A stretch of 42,297 nucleotides of DNA from an uncultured Bacteroidales bacterium (GTDB lineage: Bacteria; Bacteroidota; Bacteroidia; Bacteroidales; UBA3663). Position 1 is the stretch's first letter. Each line of letters starts with the position of its first letter. This document shows positions 25,998 through 34,285 of the stretch, piece after piece. Where the stretch lies: the NCBI GenBank assembly GCA_902779265.1, contig CACZAY010000036.1, forward strand, positions 1 to 42,297. The letters run 5' to 3'. A program made the translations under genes and the position numbers. Below the pieces are notes generated by a model. The model saw only the letters and a program-made list of their open reading frames with translations, searched no databases and was not told the origin of the DNA.

Positions 25998-27030
25998 GAA
26001 TCACCAAGTCGTTTGCTGTACGGCGGCCGGACGTCGTCGCTATATGCAGTACATTTTCCCCTATATCGTCACAGACCCGATTGTCGATCGCTACGACATC
26101 TGGGTCAACACCGTCAATATGGAGGACATCGAGTTTTTCCGTCAGATGGCGGCGCGTTACCCCAAAATCCGACTCGTGATGCAGCCCGACGGCGTTGTCG
26201 ATGGCATCAAGTCCATCAACGCCTTCTACAAGTTCTGTTGCGAGCCGGAGACCATCTACATGAAGATTGACGACGACGTCATCTGGATGGAGCAGGGCAT
26301 CATTGAGAAGATGGCCGATTTCCGTCTCTCGCACCCCGAGGCCTTCCTTGTCTCGCCCATGGTCATCAACAACGTCATGTGTTCGTACGTCTGGCAGGTG
26401 CAGGGCAAGCTCTCTTATGGCCGATATGCCACCGCTGCGGCCAATCATCGCCACCTCTGGAAGCGCGGCTATTTCGCGGCCAATCTGCATCAATGGTTCT
26501 TAAAGCAGATGATGGCCAATGCCGATTTCTTCCGTTCCCTCTACGTCGTGGATACGCCATGGGCCATGAATCGCCTCTCCATCAATTTCGTCGTTTGGTG
26601 TGGCGAACAGATGGCCGCCATCAACGGCATCGTCCCCGGCGACGACGAGGAGTATCTCTCGTGCATCCGGCCTACGGAGCTCGGCAAGGCCAATTGGCTG
26701 CGCGGCGATGCTCTGATTTCGCACTTCTCGTTCGGGCCGCAGCGCGACGTGCTCGACAAGGCCAACATCTTGGAGCAATACGATGCGCTATTGGCCAATG
26801 AATTTTCCAAAAACGACGCGCAGCGCGAGTGTTTCGCTTTCGAGCGGGAGCTGATAGCCGACATCGCCCGTCGCGCCGCCGAAATCCGCAAGCAGCCGTG
26901 TCCGTATCGCAAGCCCCGCAAATCCACGTGGCAGAAAGTTCGCACCGAGTTCAAATCCACCCAGCGCAGCATCCGCAACTACATCGACGCGCACTCCAAG
27001 CCCAAATTCACCGTCAAACCCAACATTTGA
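25990..27030 (+). CDS. Putative glycosyltransferase with DDD motif
   Basis: The protein has 346 residues. I do not recognise a precise family, but the pattern is glycosyltransferase-like: CCTAAGRRRYMQYIFPYI at the start, a central YMKIDDDVIWMEQGI with an Asp-Asp-Asp metal site, and PGDDEEYLSCIRPTELGK later as a possible catalytic acid region. An aromatic stretch around WFLKQMMANADFFRSLYVVD and a very basic C-terminal tail (RKPRKSTWQKVRTEFKSTQR) follow. No membrane helices or signal peptide, so it acts at the cytoplasmic side. It overlaps the preceding GT2 gene by 8 bases and is followed 9 bases later by the Gtf3-like gene. This tight packing supports one surface-glycan operon. Confidence 0.7.
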   Translation: MFKNHQVVCCTAAGRRRYMQYIFPYIVTDPIVDRYDIWVNTVNMEDIEFFRQMAARYPKIRLVMQPDGVVDGIKSINAFYKFCCEPETIYMKIDDDVIWMEQGIIEKMADFRLSHPEAFLVSPMVINNVMCSYVWQVQGKLSYGRYATAAANHRHLWKRGYFAANLHQWFLKQMMANADFFRSLYVVDTPWAMNRLSINFVVWCGEQMAAINGIVPGDDEEYLSCIRPTELGKANWLRGDALISHFSFGPQRDVLDKANILEQYDALLANEFSKNDAQRECFAFERELIADIARRAAEIRKQPCPYRKPRKSTWQKVRTEFKSTQRSIRNYIDAHSKPKFTVKPNI

Positions 27031-27039
27031 CCCACCGTT

Positions 27040-28059
27040 ATGGCCCATCTCTTTCTCCAATTTTACAACAACAACAAGGCGCGCACCGACCTCGATGAAA
27101 TCATGTTGGCCAATGGCTTTCGCAACATTGCCGTCGGCTCGTCATGTCGTTCGAAGGCGGGAATTTTCTTGGCCAAGATTGCGACATTGGCCATCATGTC
27201 GCTCCGCATCCAGCGCGGCGACGTGCTGTTGATTCAGTATCCGTTCAAGAAATACTACACGACGCTGTGTCGCGTGGCGCATCGGCGGGGAGCGAAGGTG
27301 GTGACGTTGGTTCACGATTTGGGCTGTTTCCGGCGTAAAAAACTCACTGTGCAGCAAGAGATTGCGCGTCTTGACCACACCGACGTGCTCATCGTACACA
27401 ACGAGAGCATGGCGCAGTTCCTGTCGAGCCACGGCTATCGGCGGCCGATGGTGACTTTAGGCATCTTCGATTACCTCGCAACGCCATTGGCCACAACCCC
27501 AACAAAACGCGCCGACGAGCCATGGACGGTGGTTTATGCCGGCGGATTGGCCAAGCGAAAGAGCACGTTTATCTACCTGCTCGACGCGGTGATTGAGGGC
27601 TGGAAAATGTTCGTGCACGGTCGCGGACTGGACGAAGAGGAGGCGCGCTCGTGGCAGCATGTCGAGTCGCGTGGGTTCATTCGCTCGGACGATTTTGTGC
27701 GTGAGTCCGTGGGTCATTTCGGCCTCGTGTGGGACGGCATCAGTATTGATGAATGTGCTGGCCAATGGGGTGAATATCTGCGAGTTAATAATCCGCACAA
27801 GACGTCGTTTTACCTGCGCGCCGGCAAGCCCGTCATCATGTGGGACAAGGCCGCGTTGACGCCGTTCGTCTTGCGCGAGGGTGTCGGCGTTGCGGTGAGT
27901 AGCCTAAGGGATATTGGCCATAAACTAAATGAGATTTCGGCCGATGACTACGCGCAGATGTGCCGCAATGTGGAGCGTGTGAGTGCGCTCTTGGCCGATG
28001 GGCATTACTTTAAGACGGCATTTGCGGCGGCGATGGGGCGACTGAACGACAACCTGTGA
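27040..28059 (+). CDS. Gtf3/galactofuranosyltransferase-like glycosyltransferase
   Basis: The protein has 339 residues with a GT-B type pattern. The N-terminal half reads GDVLLIQYPFKKYYTTLCR, VVTLVHDLGCFRRKK, DVLIVHNESMAQFL and GIFDYL. The C-terminal half has VVYAGGLAKRKSTFIYLL, FGLVWDGISIDECAGQWGEY, RVNNPHKTSFYLRAGKPVI and a VGVAVSSL end. The NNPHKTSFYLRAGKPVI segment is the hallmark of the family that includes Gtf3 glucosyltransferase and beta-1,6-galactofuranosyltransferases, common in Bacteroidales polysaccharide loci. It is 9 bases after the previous gene. Sugar specificity is not predictable. Six motif copies lie inside it. Confidence 0.82.
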   Translation: MAHLFLQFYNNNKARTDLDEIMLANGFRNIAVGSSCRSKAGIFLAKIATLAIMSLRIQRGDVLLIQYPFKKYYTTLCRVAHRRGAKVVTLVHDLGCFRRKKLTVQQEIARLDHTDVLIVHNESMAQFLSSHGYRRPMVTLGIFDYLATPLATTPTKRADEPWTVVYAGGLAKRKSTFIYLLDAVIEGWKMFVHGRGLDEEEARSWQHVESRGFIRSDDFVRESVGHFGLVWDGISIDECAGQWGEYLRVNNPHKTSFYLRAGKPVIMWDKAALTPFVLREGVGVAVSSLRDIGHKLNEISADDYAQMCRNVERVSALLADGHYFKTAFAAAMGRLNDNL

Positions 28060-28094
28060 TGAATCGGCTGACATTGGCCATAAAAACAACAAAA

Positions 28095-29027
28095 ATGGAG
28101 AATTTAACTTACCAAGTACCTGACGATTTCCTGCGCGAAGAGACGCGCTGCGGCTATACCATATCGGCCGAGATGAAAAAAGTGTGGGCGGTGGAGATTG
28201 ACCTCGCCCGGAAATTGGTGGATGTCTGCCAACGGAACGGCCTGAAGTGTTGGATGGACAGCGGAACCCTGCTCGGTGCGGTGCGTCACAAGGGTTTTAT
28301 TCCGTGGAATGATGACATCGATTTCGTCATGCTGCGCAAGGATTACGACAAGTTGGTGGCCATCGGCGACAAGGAATTTACCGGCAAATATATGTTGCAG
28401 ACGACGTACAACGAGCCTGGGTACATCTGCGGTCACGCCCAGCTGCGCAACCGTGAGACGACGGCGATGGACGATGACGAGGTCGGACTCTCTTTCTGCC
28501 GTGGCATCTTCATCGATATTTTCGTGCTCGACGGTTTTGTCGAAAATCCCGTTTTGCGCGTGCTGCATCGCGTTTCGACCCTCTTGATAAAGAAGAGCAT
28601 CCGTCGATATTTCGATTTCCGTGGACACAAAATCACCCATGCACTTTCAGCGGCCCTCTATTCCGTCGTCGATTACCGACGCGCTTTCCGCCTGTTTGAA
28701 CGCCTCTTTAGCCTTGTGGATTGCGACACGCACCGCCGCGTTTCGGTCAGCACGTACAAGTACAGCACGCATCGGCGCATCCGCCTGCGCTCGGCCTACA
28801 ACGAGATGGTGATGATGGACTTCGAATACACCCAATTGCCTGCGCCGAACGATACGCACGAAGCTCTCGTCTGCTATTTCGGCGAGGACTACATGACTCC
28901 GCGTCAGTTGCCCACGGCGCACAGCCAGAAGCACTTCGATGCCGAAATGCCCTACACGGAATACGATGCACTGCGGAAAAAGGAACTGGAGCAACTCGCA
29001 CAACAGAAAAGGTCGTCACAAAAGTGA
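28095..29027 (+). CDS. LicD family phosphotransferase (first copy)
   Basis: The protein has 310 residues from the ATG at 28095; an ATG at 28056 is also in frame but gives an unrelated N-terminus. The LicD signature is clear: WMDSGTLLGAVRHKGFIP followed by NDDIDFVMLRKDYDKL, and GIFIDIFVLDGF further on. The nucleotidyltransferase-type Asp pair in NDDID probably binds metal. LicD proteins transfer phosphocholine or similar phospho-groups from a CDP-linked donor to surface sugars. A basic C-terminus (KKELEQLAQQKRSSQK) ends at a stop that lies within a terminator stem. It converges with a second LicD gene on the other strand. Confidence 0.87.
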   Translation: MENLTYQVPDDFLREETRCGYTISAEMKKVWAVEIDLARKLVDVCQRNGLKCWMDSGTLLGAVRHKGFIPWNDDIDFVMLRKDYDKLVAIGDKEFTGKYMLQTTYNEPGYICGHAQLRNRETTAMDDDEVGLSFCRGIFIDIFVLDGFVENPVLRVLHRVSTLLIKKSIRRYFDFRGHKITHALSAALYSVVDYRRAFRLFERLFSLVDCDTHRRVSVSTYKYSTHRRIRLRSAYNEMVMMDFEYTQLPAPNDTHEALVCYFGEDYMTPRQLPTAHSQKHFDAEMPYTEYDALRKKELEQLAQQKRSSQK

Positions 29028-29038
29028 TGACCTTTTTT
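29007..29038. terminator. Terminator overlapping the LicD stop codon
   Basis: A stem of 13 bases (AAAAGGTCGTCAC against GTGATGACCTTTT, one mismatch) with a 4-base loop, ending in a T-run at 29033-29038. The stop TGA (29025-29027) is inside the right arm. It lies between convergent genes and the A-run before the stem makes it potentially bidirectional. Confidence 0.82.
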
Positions 29039-29067
29039 ACGACTTGATTTGGTTTTTGGCCAATGCC

Positions 29068-29472
29068 CTACATCTGCTTGATGACTCCCTTCAGCCAGCT
29101 TGATGAAATTCCCTCGGTTCGCGGCAGGGTGACGACCTCCTTGCCATGTTCCTCGCACCACTTGACAGCGGCCTGGAAACCCGCATGATTCTGGTCCGGC
29201 CCCTTGGCAAAGACGTCAAAATCTATCTGTTTGACGATTTCGTCCACGTCACGGTAGGTAATGACCTCATCCACATATCGGATAGCCTTGACGATGTAGC
29301 AACGTTCATCGGTTCCATAGACCATTTTGGCCGATGGCTTGTAGTGCAGGATGACCTCGCTCTCCTGGACGGCGACGATGAGATGGTCGCCCAATGCACG
29401 CGCCTTGCGGAACAGTTCGACGTGGCCGATGTGCAGCAGGTCAAAAACTCCTACGGTAAGAACTCTCTTCAT
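29068..29472 (-). CDS. Glycerol-3-phosphate cytidylyltransferase-like nucleotidyltransferase
   Basis: The protein has 134 residues, the size of TagD-type cytidylyltransferases. The family signatures are present: VGVFDLLHIGHVELFRKA with the HIGH nucleotide-binding motif near residue 14, and RTEGISSSWLKGVI near the end. AVQESEVILHYKPSAKMVYG and DERCYIVKAIRYVDEVI lie between. It would make a CDP-activated compound such as CDP-glycerol or CDP-ethanolamine in the cytoplasm. The start overlaps the end of the second licD gene by 4 bases (ATGA), so the two are co-translated. That fits supply of the CDP-linked donor that LicD uses. Substrate is inference. Confidence 0.85.
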   Translation of the reverse strand: MKRVLTVGVFDLLHIGHVELFRKARALGDHLIVAVQESEVILHYKPSAKMVYGTDERCYIVKAIRYVDEVITYRDVDEIVKQIDFDVFAKGPDQNHAGFQAAVKWCEEHGKEVVTLPRTEGISSSWLKGVIKQM

Positions 29473-30296
29473 TTAAGTTTTGTTTTGTCAAAGGTCCTGT
29501 ACGGATGCTCCAGGTCCATATAAAAGAAATGGTGCTGGTGAATCTTGTCGGCTGGCGGAGGTGTCATGTAGTCGCCGAACAGCTTCGTGAGATAGAAGTG
29601 GTTGTCGCGCATTCCCCACAGCATCTTGCCTTCAAATTCGATGGGCCTGGGTTCGCCCAGAACTGCCTTTCTCGGAACCATAGCGCCTAGTCCGTCGTTG
29701 TGGTTGACTGACGCGTAGTCACAGTCTTCAAACCGGTATTTCAGCATACATTTCTTGACCGATTTCTGCCAACCGGCCATCGGCTGAATCCATCGAGCCA
29801 GAAGTGGCACCCAGCTTGACGCACCATGTCCGTGCCGGTACGGGTCGCGGAAGCTGAAATACAGCATCTTGCGCAAGAACTGGTATTTCGCGTTCCACAG
29901 CCGCTGCTTCCACCTCGCCGATGGCGCTCCGTCAATGGGGAAGACGTCCACATAGACTCCACCTAGATAGTACAGGTGCGGCCGTTCGATGAGCGTCGAT
30001 TCGGCATCCTGAACTTTGGCAAAATGGAGCGGATACGTCGGGTCATTCTCGAAGCAGACCAGTTCGTAGCGCTTGGGGAGCCAGTCCTTGGCATTGGCCA
30101 ATAATTTTTCATAATCGGGCCGGGGCATTCCGATGTCCATATCGTCGTCCCACGGGATGAAGCCCTTGTGCCGCACGGCACCGATGAGTGTCCCGTCAAT
30201 CATGTAGTAGCGCAGGCCGTGCTCTTCGCATACCTGCTGGATGACTTCCAGAATCTGAAGGATGCGCATCTGGAGCGGCCGAATATCGTATTCCAT
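29469..30296 (-). CDS. LicD family phosphotransferase (second copy)
   Basis: The protein has 275 residues. The motif MIDGTLIGAVRHKGFIPW followed by DDDMDIGMPRPDYEKL is the LicD core, and GGVYVDVFPIDGAPS gives the second conserved part. HFYLTKLFGDYMTPPP near the end is also typical (LFGDYM). It would attach a CDP-derived phospho-group to a surface glycan. It shares the fold but little sequence with the LicD on the other side of the terminator, so they are not recent duplicates. It overlaps the cytidylyltransferase by 4 bases and follows the truncated glycosyltransferase by 6 bases, forming a minus-strand operon whose 5' end is lost at the junction. Confidence 0.88.
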   Translation of the reverse strand: MEYDIRPLQMRILQILEVIQQVCEEHGLRYYMIDGTLIGAVRHKGFIPWDDDMDIGMPRPDYEKLLANAKDWLPKRYELVCFENDPTYPLHFAKVQDAESTLIERPHLYYLGGVYVDVFPIDGAPSARWKQRLWNAKYQFLRKMLYFSFRDPYRHGHGASSWVPLLARWIQPMAGWQKSVKKCMLKYRFEDCDYASVNHNDGLGAMVPRKAVLGEPRPIEFEGKMLWGMRDNHFYLTKLFGDYMTPPPADKIHQHHFFYMDLEHPYRTFDKTKLK

Positions 30297-30302
30297 TCTT
30301 AA

Positions 30303-31175
30303 TCAATCTTTTGTCAATGAGCGATACAGTTCGCACAGTTTCTTGGGTTGCACACTTGGGTCGAATGCCTTTTGTGCGTAGTTTCGTCCCTTTTGGCCCA
30401 GTTCGCGTGCCAGTTCGGGCTTGTCGAGCAGCGTCTCGATTGCGTTGCGGATTTCATCGATATTGGTGGGGTTGGCCAATAGCGCTCCGTCGCCAGCCGC
30501 CTCGGGCAGGGACGAGACCGTGCTCGTTATAACGGGACAGGCTTGCAGCGAGGCCTCGACGACGGGCAAGCCGAATCCCTCGTAGAACGACGGGTAGATA
30601 AAAAACTTCGCTACAGTGTAGAGGCATTGCAGCACATTGTCATCGCGCACGCTGTCTAGGAAATAGAACCATTTTTCGAGCCGGTTTTGGCCAATGTACC
30701 TTTCCACCTCGCGCCGGTATTCGTGACCGTTGCCGACGATGGCGAGCGGTATGCGCTGTTCATTGGCCAATGCCCCGATCGCCTTGACCGCGCCCAGCAG
30801 GTTCTTGCGGCTGTTGATTGAGCCGACGTAGAGCGCGAACTCGGCGGGCAGTTGTGGGAAGGTGCGCCGTATGGTCTCATTGGCCAATGTCCCATCAATG
30901 GGCGTGTAGAAACGCTCCTGGACGGGCTGGTAGATGACCTCGATGCGTTCCTCGCCGATGCCGTAGTAGCGTATCAGGTCGCGTTTCGTCGATTCCGAGA
31001 TGGCGATGACGCGCGTGGCGTGGCGGGCTGCCCATCCGTACTTCGCCGTGTAGAGCTGGCGGTCAATCCAGTGGAACATTTCGGGGAAACTGAGCCACGC
31101 TGTATCGTGCATAGTAACGACGGTCGGAATCCCGGCGCGTACGCTGTCGAGCGGCAGTTCGTTGCTCAGTCCGTG
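30303..31175 (-). CDS. Family 1 glycosyltransferase, N-terminus missing at the junction
   Basis: About 290 residues remain. From HGLSNELPLDS (31175 downward) the match to Bacteroidales GT1 enzymes is continuous: TVVTMHDTAWLSFPEMF, ATRVIAISESTKRDLIRYYG, ALYVGSINSRKNL, then IYPSFYEGFGLPVVEASLQA, the donor-binding signature, and a C-terminal ELYRSLTKD. Homologues have roughly 90 more residues upstream, including the start codon. Here the frame stays open beyond 31175 but encodes only the complement of recQ. The open frame to 31946 is therefore a composite. The last iterated motif copy of the window is inside this gene (30878-30889). The protein as written is not functional; the cause is probably the join. 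Confidence 0.85.
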   Translation of the reverse strand, partial: HGLSNELPLDSVRAGIPTVVTMHDTAWLSFPEMFHWIDRQLYTAKYGWAARHATRVIAISESTKRDLIRYYGIGEERIEVIYQPVQERFYTPIDGTLANETIRRTFPQLPAEFALYVGSINSRKNLLGAVKAIGALANEQRIPLAIVGNGHEYRREVERYIGQNRLEKWFYFLDSVRDDNVLQCLYTVAKFFIYPSFYEGFGLPVVEASLQACPVITSTVSSLPEAAGDGALLANPTNIDEIRNAIETLLDKPELARELGQKGRNYAQKAFDPSVQPKKLCELYRSLTKD

Positions 31176-31180
31176 GAGGA
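31165..31180. other. Junction between two unrelated sequences
   Basis: On the left a minus-strand GT1 is recognisable up to the codon at 31173-31175 (His of HGLSNELP). On the right a plus-strand RecQ is recognisable from the same bases (Val of VEELAAIL). Both genes lose their 5' parts here. Motif content changes at the same place. The shared bases are too few to define the exact point. Confidence 0.8.
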
Positions 31181-32612
31181 GCTGGCAGCCATCCTGAGAG
31201 CCAACGACATCAAGGCTTCGGCCTACCATGCAGGGCTCGACTCTGCCACCCGTACACAGACACAGGATGCCTTCCTGATGGAAGACATCGACGTCATCGT
31301 GGCCACCATCGCCTTCGGTATGGGTATCGATAAGCCCGACGTGCGCTTCGTGATACACTACGACATCCCGAAGTCGCTGGAAGGCTATTACCAGGAGACG
31401 GGAAGAGCCGGGCGTGACGGCGGCGAGGGTCTCTGTATCGCCTTCTATTCGAATAAGGATCTTCAGAAACTGGATAAGTTTATGGAGGGTAAGCCTGTGG
31501 CCGAGCAGGATATTGGCAGGCAGCTGCTCGTAGAGACTGCTGCCTATGCGGAAACCTCCGTCTGTCGCCGTAAGATGCTTCTCCATTACTTCGGAGAAGT
31601 CTATCCGAAGGATAACTGCGGCAACTGTGACAACTGTCTGCATCCGAAGGCTGAGATAGAGGCCAAGGATCAGTTGGTAACGGCTCTGACAGCCATTCTG
31701 GCCATCAAGGAGAATTTCCGTGCCGACTATGTGATCGACTTCATCATCGGTAAGGAGACAGACGAGATCCTGGCTCACCATCATGATGAACTGGAGAGTT
31801 TCGGGGCAGGTGCCGACGAGGATGAGAAGATCTGGAATCCCGTGATTCGCCAGGCGCTGATAGCAGGTTACCTGAAGAAGGAGGTGGAGAACTACGGTCT
31901 GTTGAAGGTGACTTCGGCAGGCAAGAAATTCATCAAGTCGCCCCACTCGTTTATGATCGTGAAGGACGCGGAGTTCTCAGAGGAAGATGTGGTGGAGCCA
32001 GAGGGTGGTATCAGTGCTCTGGATCCGACGCTGAGTGCCATGCTGAAGGATTTGCGTAAGAAAGTGTCAAAACGCATGGAACGTCCGCCTTACGTGATTT
32101 TCCAGGATGTGTCGCTGGAACAGATGGCTACCGATTATCCCGTGACGCTCGAGGAGTTGAAGAATATTCAGGGCGTGGGTGAGGGTAAGGTGAAACAGCC
32201 TTATGCCAAGGAGTTCGTGAATCTCATCAAGAAATATTGTGAGGAGAATGGCATCGAGCGGCAGGTGGATATGCGTGTGCGCACGGTGGCCAAGAAATCG
32301 ATGCTGAAGGTGAAGATCATCCAGAGCATCGACCGTCAGGTGGCCCTCGACGACATCGCAACGGCTCAGGGCATTGACTTCGACGAACTGCTCGACGAGG
32401 TGGAAGCCATCGTCTATAGTGGCACGAAACTGAATATCGACTATTTCCTGGAAGATGTGATGGACGAGGATCATGTCGATGATATCTATGACTATTTCAC
32501 GGAATCGGATACGGACAAGCTCAGTGTGGCCCAGGATGAACTGGGTGATGAGTACTCGGAGGATGAAATCCGCCTGGTCCGCATCAAGTTCATTTCGGAA
32601 ATGGCAAACTAG
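31173..32612 (+). CDS. recQ: RecQ DNA helicase, N-terminal motor domain missing
   Basis: About 480 residues remain, in frame from VEELAAILRANDIK. Present are the second helicase domain (YHAGLDSATRTQTQDAFL, VIVATIAFGMGIDKPDVRFV, YYQETGRAGRDGGEG), the zinc-binding region (RRKMLLHYFGEVYP with CGNCDNC), the RQC winged helix and an HRDC domain (LEELKNIQGVGEGKVKQPYA). The C-terminus is acidic. The first helicase domain with Walker A and DExH, about 235 residues, is absent; the open frame upstream (to 30852) is only the complement of the glycosyltransferase. RecQ unwinds DNA in recombination and repair. It has no start codon of its own here. Confidence 0.9.
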   Translation: MEELAAILRANDIKASAYHAGLDSATRTQTQDAFLMEDIDVIVATIAFGMGIDKPDVRFVIHYDIPKSLEGYYQETGRAGRDGGEGLCIAFYSNKDLQKLDKFMEGKPVAEQDIGRQLLVETAAYAETSVCRRKMLLHYFGEVYPKDNCGNCDNCLHPKAEIEAKDQLVTALTAILAIKENFRADYVIDFIIGKETDEILAHHHDELESFGAGADEDEKIWNPVIRQALIAGYLKKEVENYGLLKVTSAGKKFIKSPHSFMIVKDAEFSEEDVVEPEGGISALDPTLSAMLKDLRKKVSKRMERPPYVIFQDVSLEQMATDYPVTLEELKNIQGVGEGKVKQPYAKEFVNLIKKYCEENGIERQVDMRVRTVAKKSMLKVKIIQSIDRQVALDDIATAQGIDFDELLDEVEAIVYSGTKLNIDYFLEDVMDEDHVDDIYDYFTESDTDKLSVAQDELGDEYSEDEIRLVRIKFISEMAN

Positions 32613-32660
32613 ATGATCATTGATCATTGAACATTGACCATTGTTCATTGGGCGTTGAGA

Positions 32661-32750
32661 ATTGATGATTGAACATTGAAAATTGAGGATTTAACGTTAA
32701 AAAATAACAAGTCTACTAAAATCTTCAATCTTCAATGTTCAATCTTCAAT
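32661..32750. repeat. 30-base inverted repeat of ATTGAA units upstream of guaB
   Basis: Arms 32661-32690 and 32721-32750 match as inverted repeats at 27 of 30 positions, including a perfect 14-base core (GATTGAACATTGAA and complement). The 30-base loop contains TTAACGTTAA. The bases from 32615 on carry further ATTGAAC/GATCATTGA units. The right arm ends 10 bases before the guaB -7 box. It may act as a recQ terminator or an RNA/DNA hairpin; the type is common between Bacteroidales genes. Confidence 0.8.
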
Positions 32751-32759
32751 CTTTTTTTG

Positions 32760-32767
32760 TACCTTTG
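32760..32767 (+). promoter_or_regulatory. -7 box (TACCTTTG) of guaB
   Basis: TACCTTTG followed by GCACGC is the classic Bacteroidales promoter end. It leaves a leader of about 24 bases to the ATG at 32798. The -33 element is imperfect (TTC at about 19 bases). Confidence 0.7.
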
Positions 32768-32782
32768 CACGCAATATTTTAA

Positions 32783-34285
<1,503 letters not shown>

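Larger units (their letters stand above)
7..30889. repeat. Dispersed, highly iterated GGCCAATG / CATTGGCC motif
   Basis: By eye about 65 copies of the octamer and about 80 of the heptamer GGCCAAT/ATTGGCC lie in the first 30.9 kb, in genes on both strands and between genes. A uniform random sequence would give about one and four. Six are the full palindrome CATTGGCCAATG (2746, 10095, 13998, 24636, 30761, 30878). A frequent longer form is GACATTGGCC or GGCCAATGTC. The near variant GGCCGATG/CATCGGCC occurs about 28 times. None of the exact octamers was seen after 30889. Function unknown. Confidence 0.85.

Noticed and set aside
30303..31946. A 547-residue minus-strand frame read as one glycosyltransferase
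   Set aside because: Only the part below 31,175 matches a glycosyltransferase; the rest is the complement of recQ, so the frame is a product of the join.
30852..32612. A recQ gene starting at 30,852
   Set aside because: The first 107 residues are the complement of the glycosyltransferase and do not resemble the RecQ motor domain.
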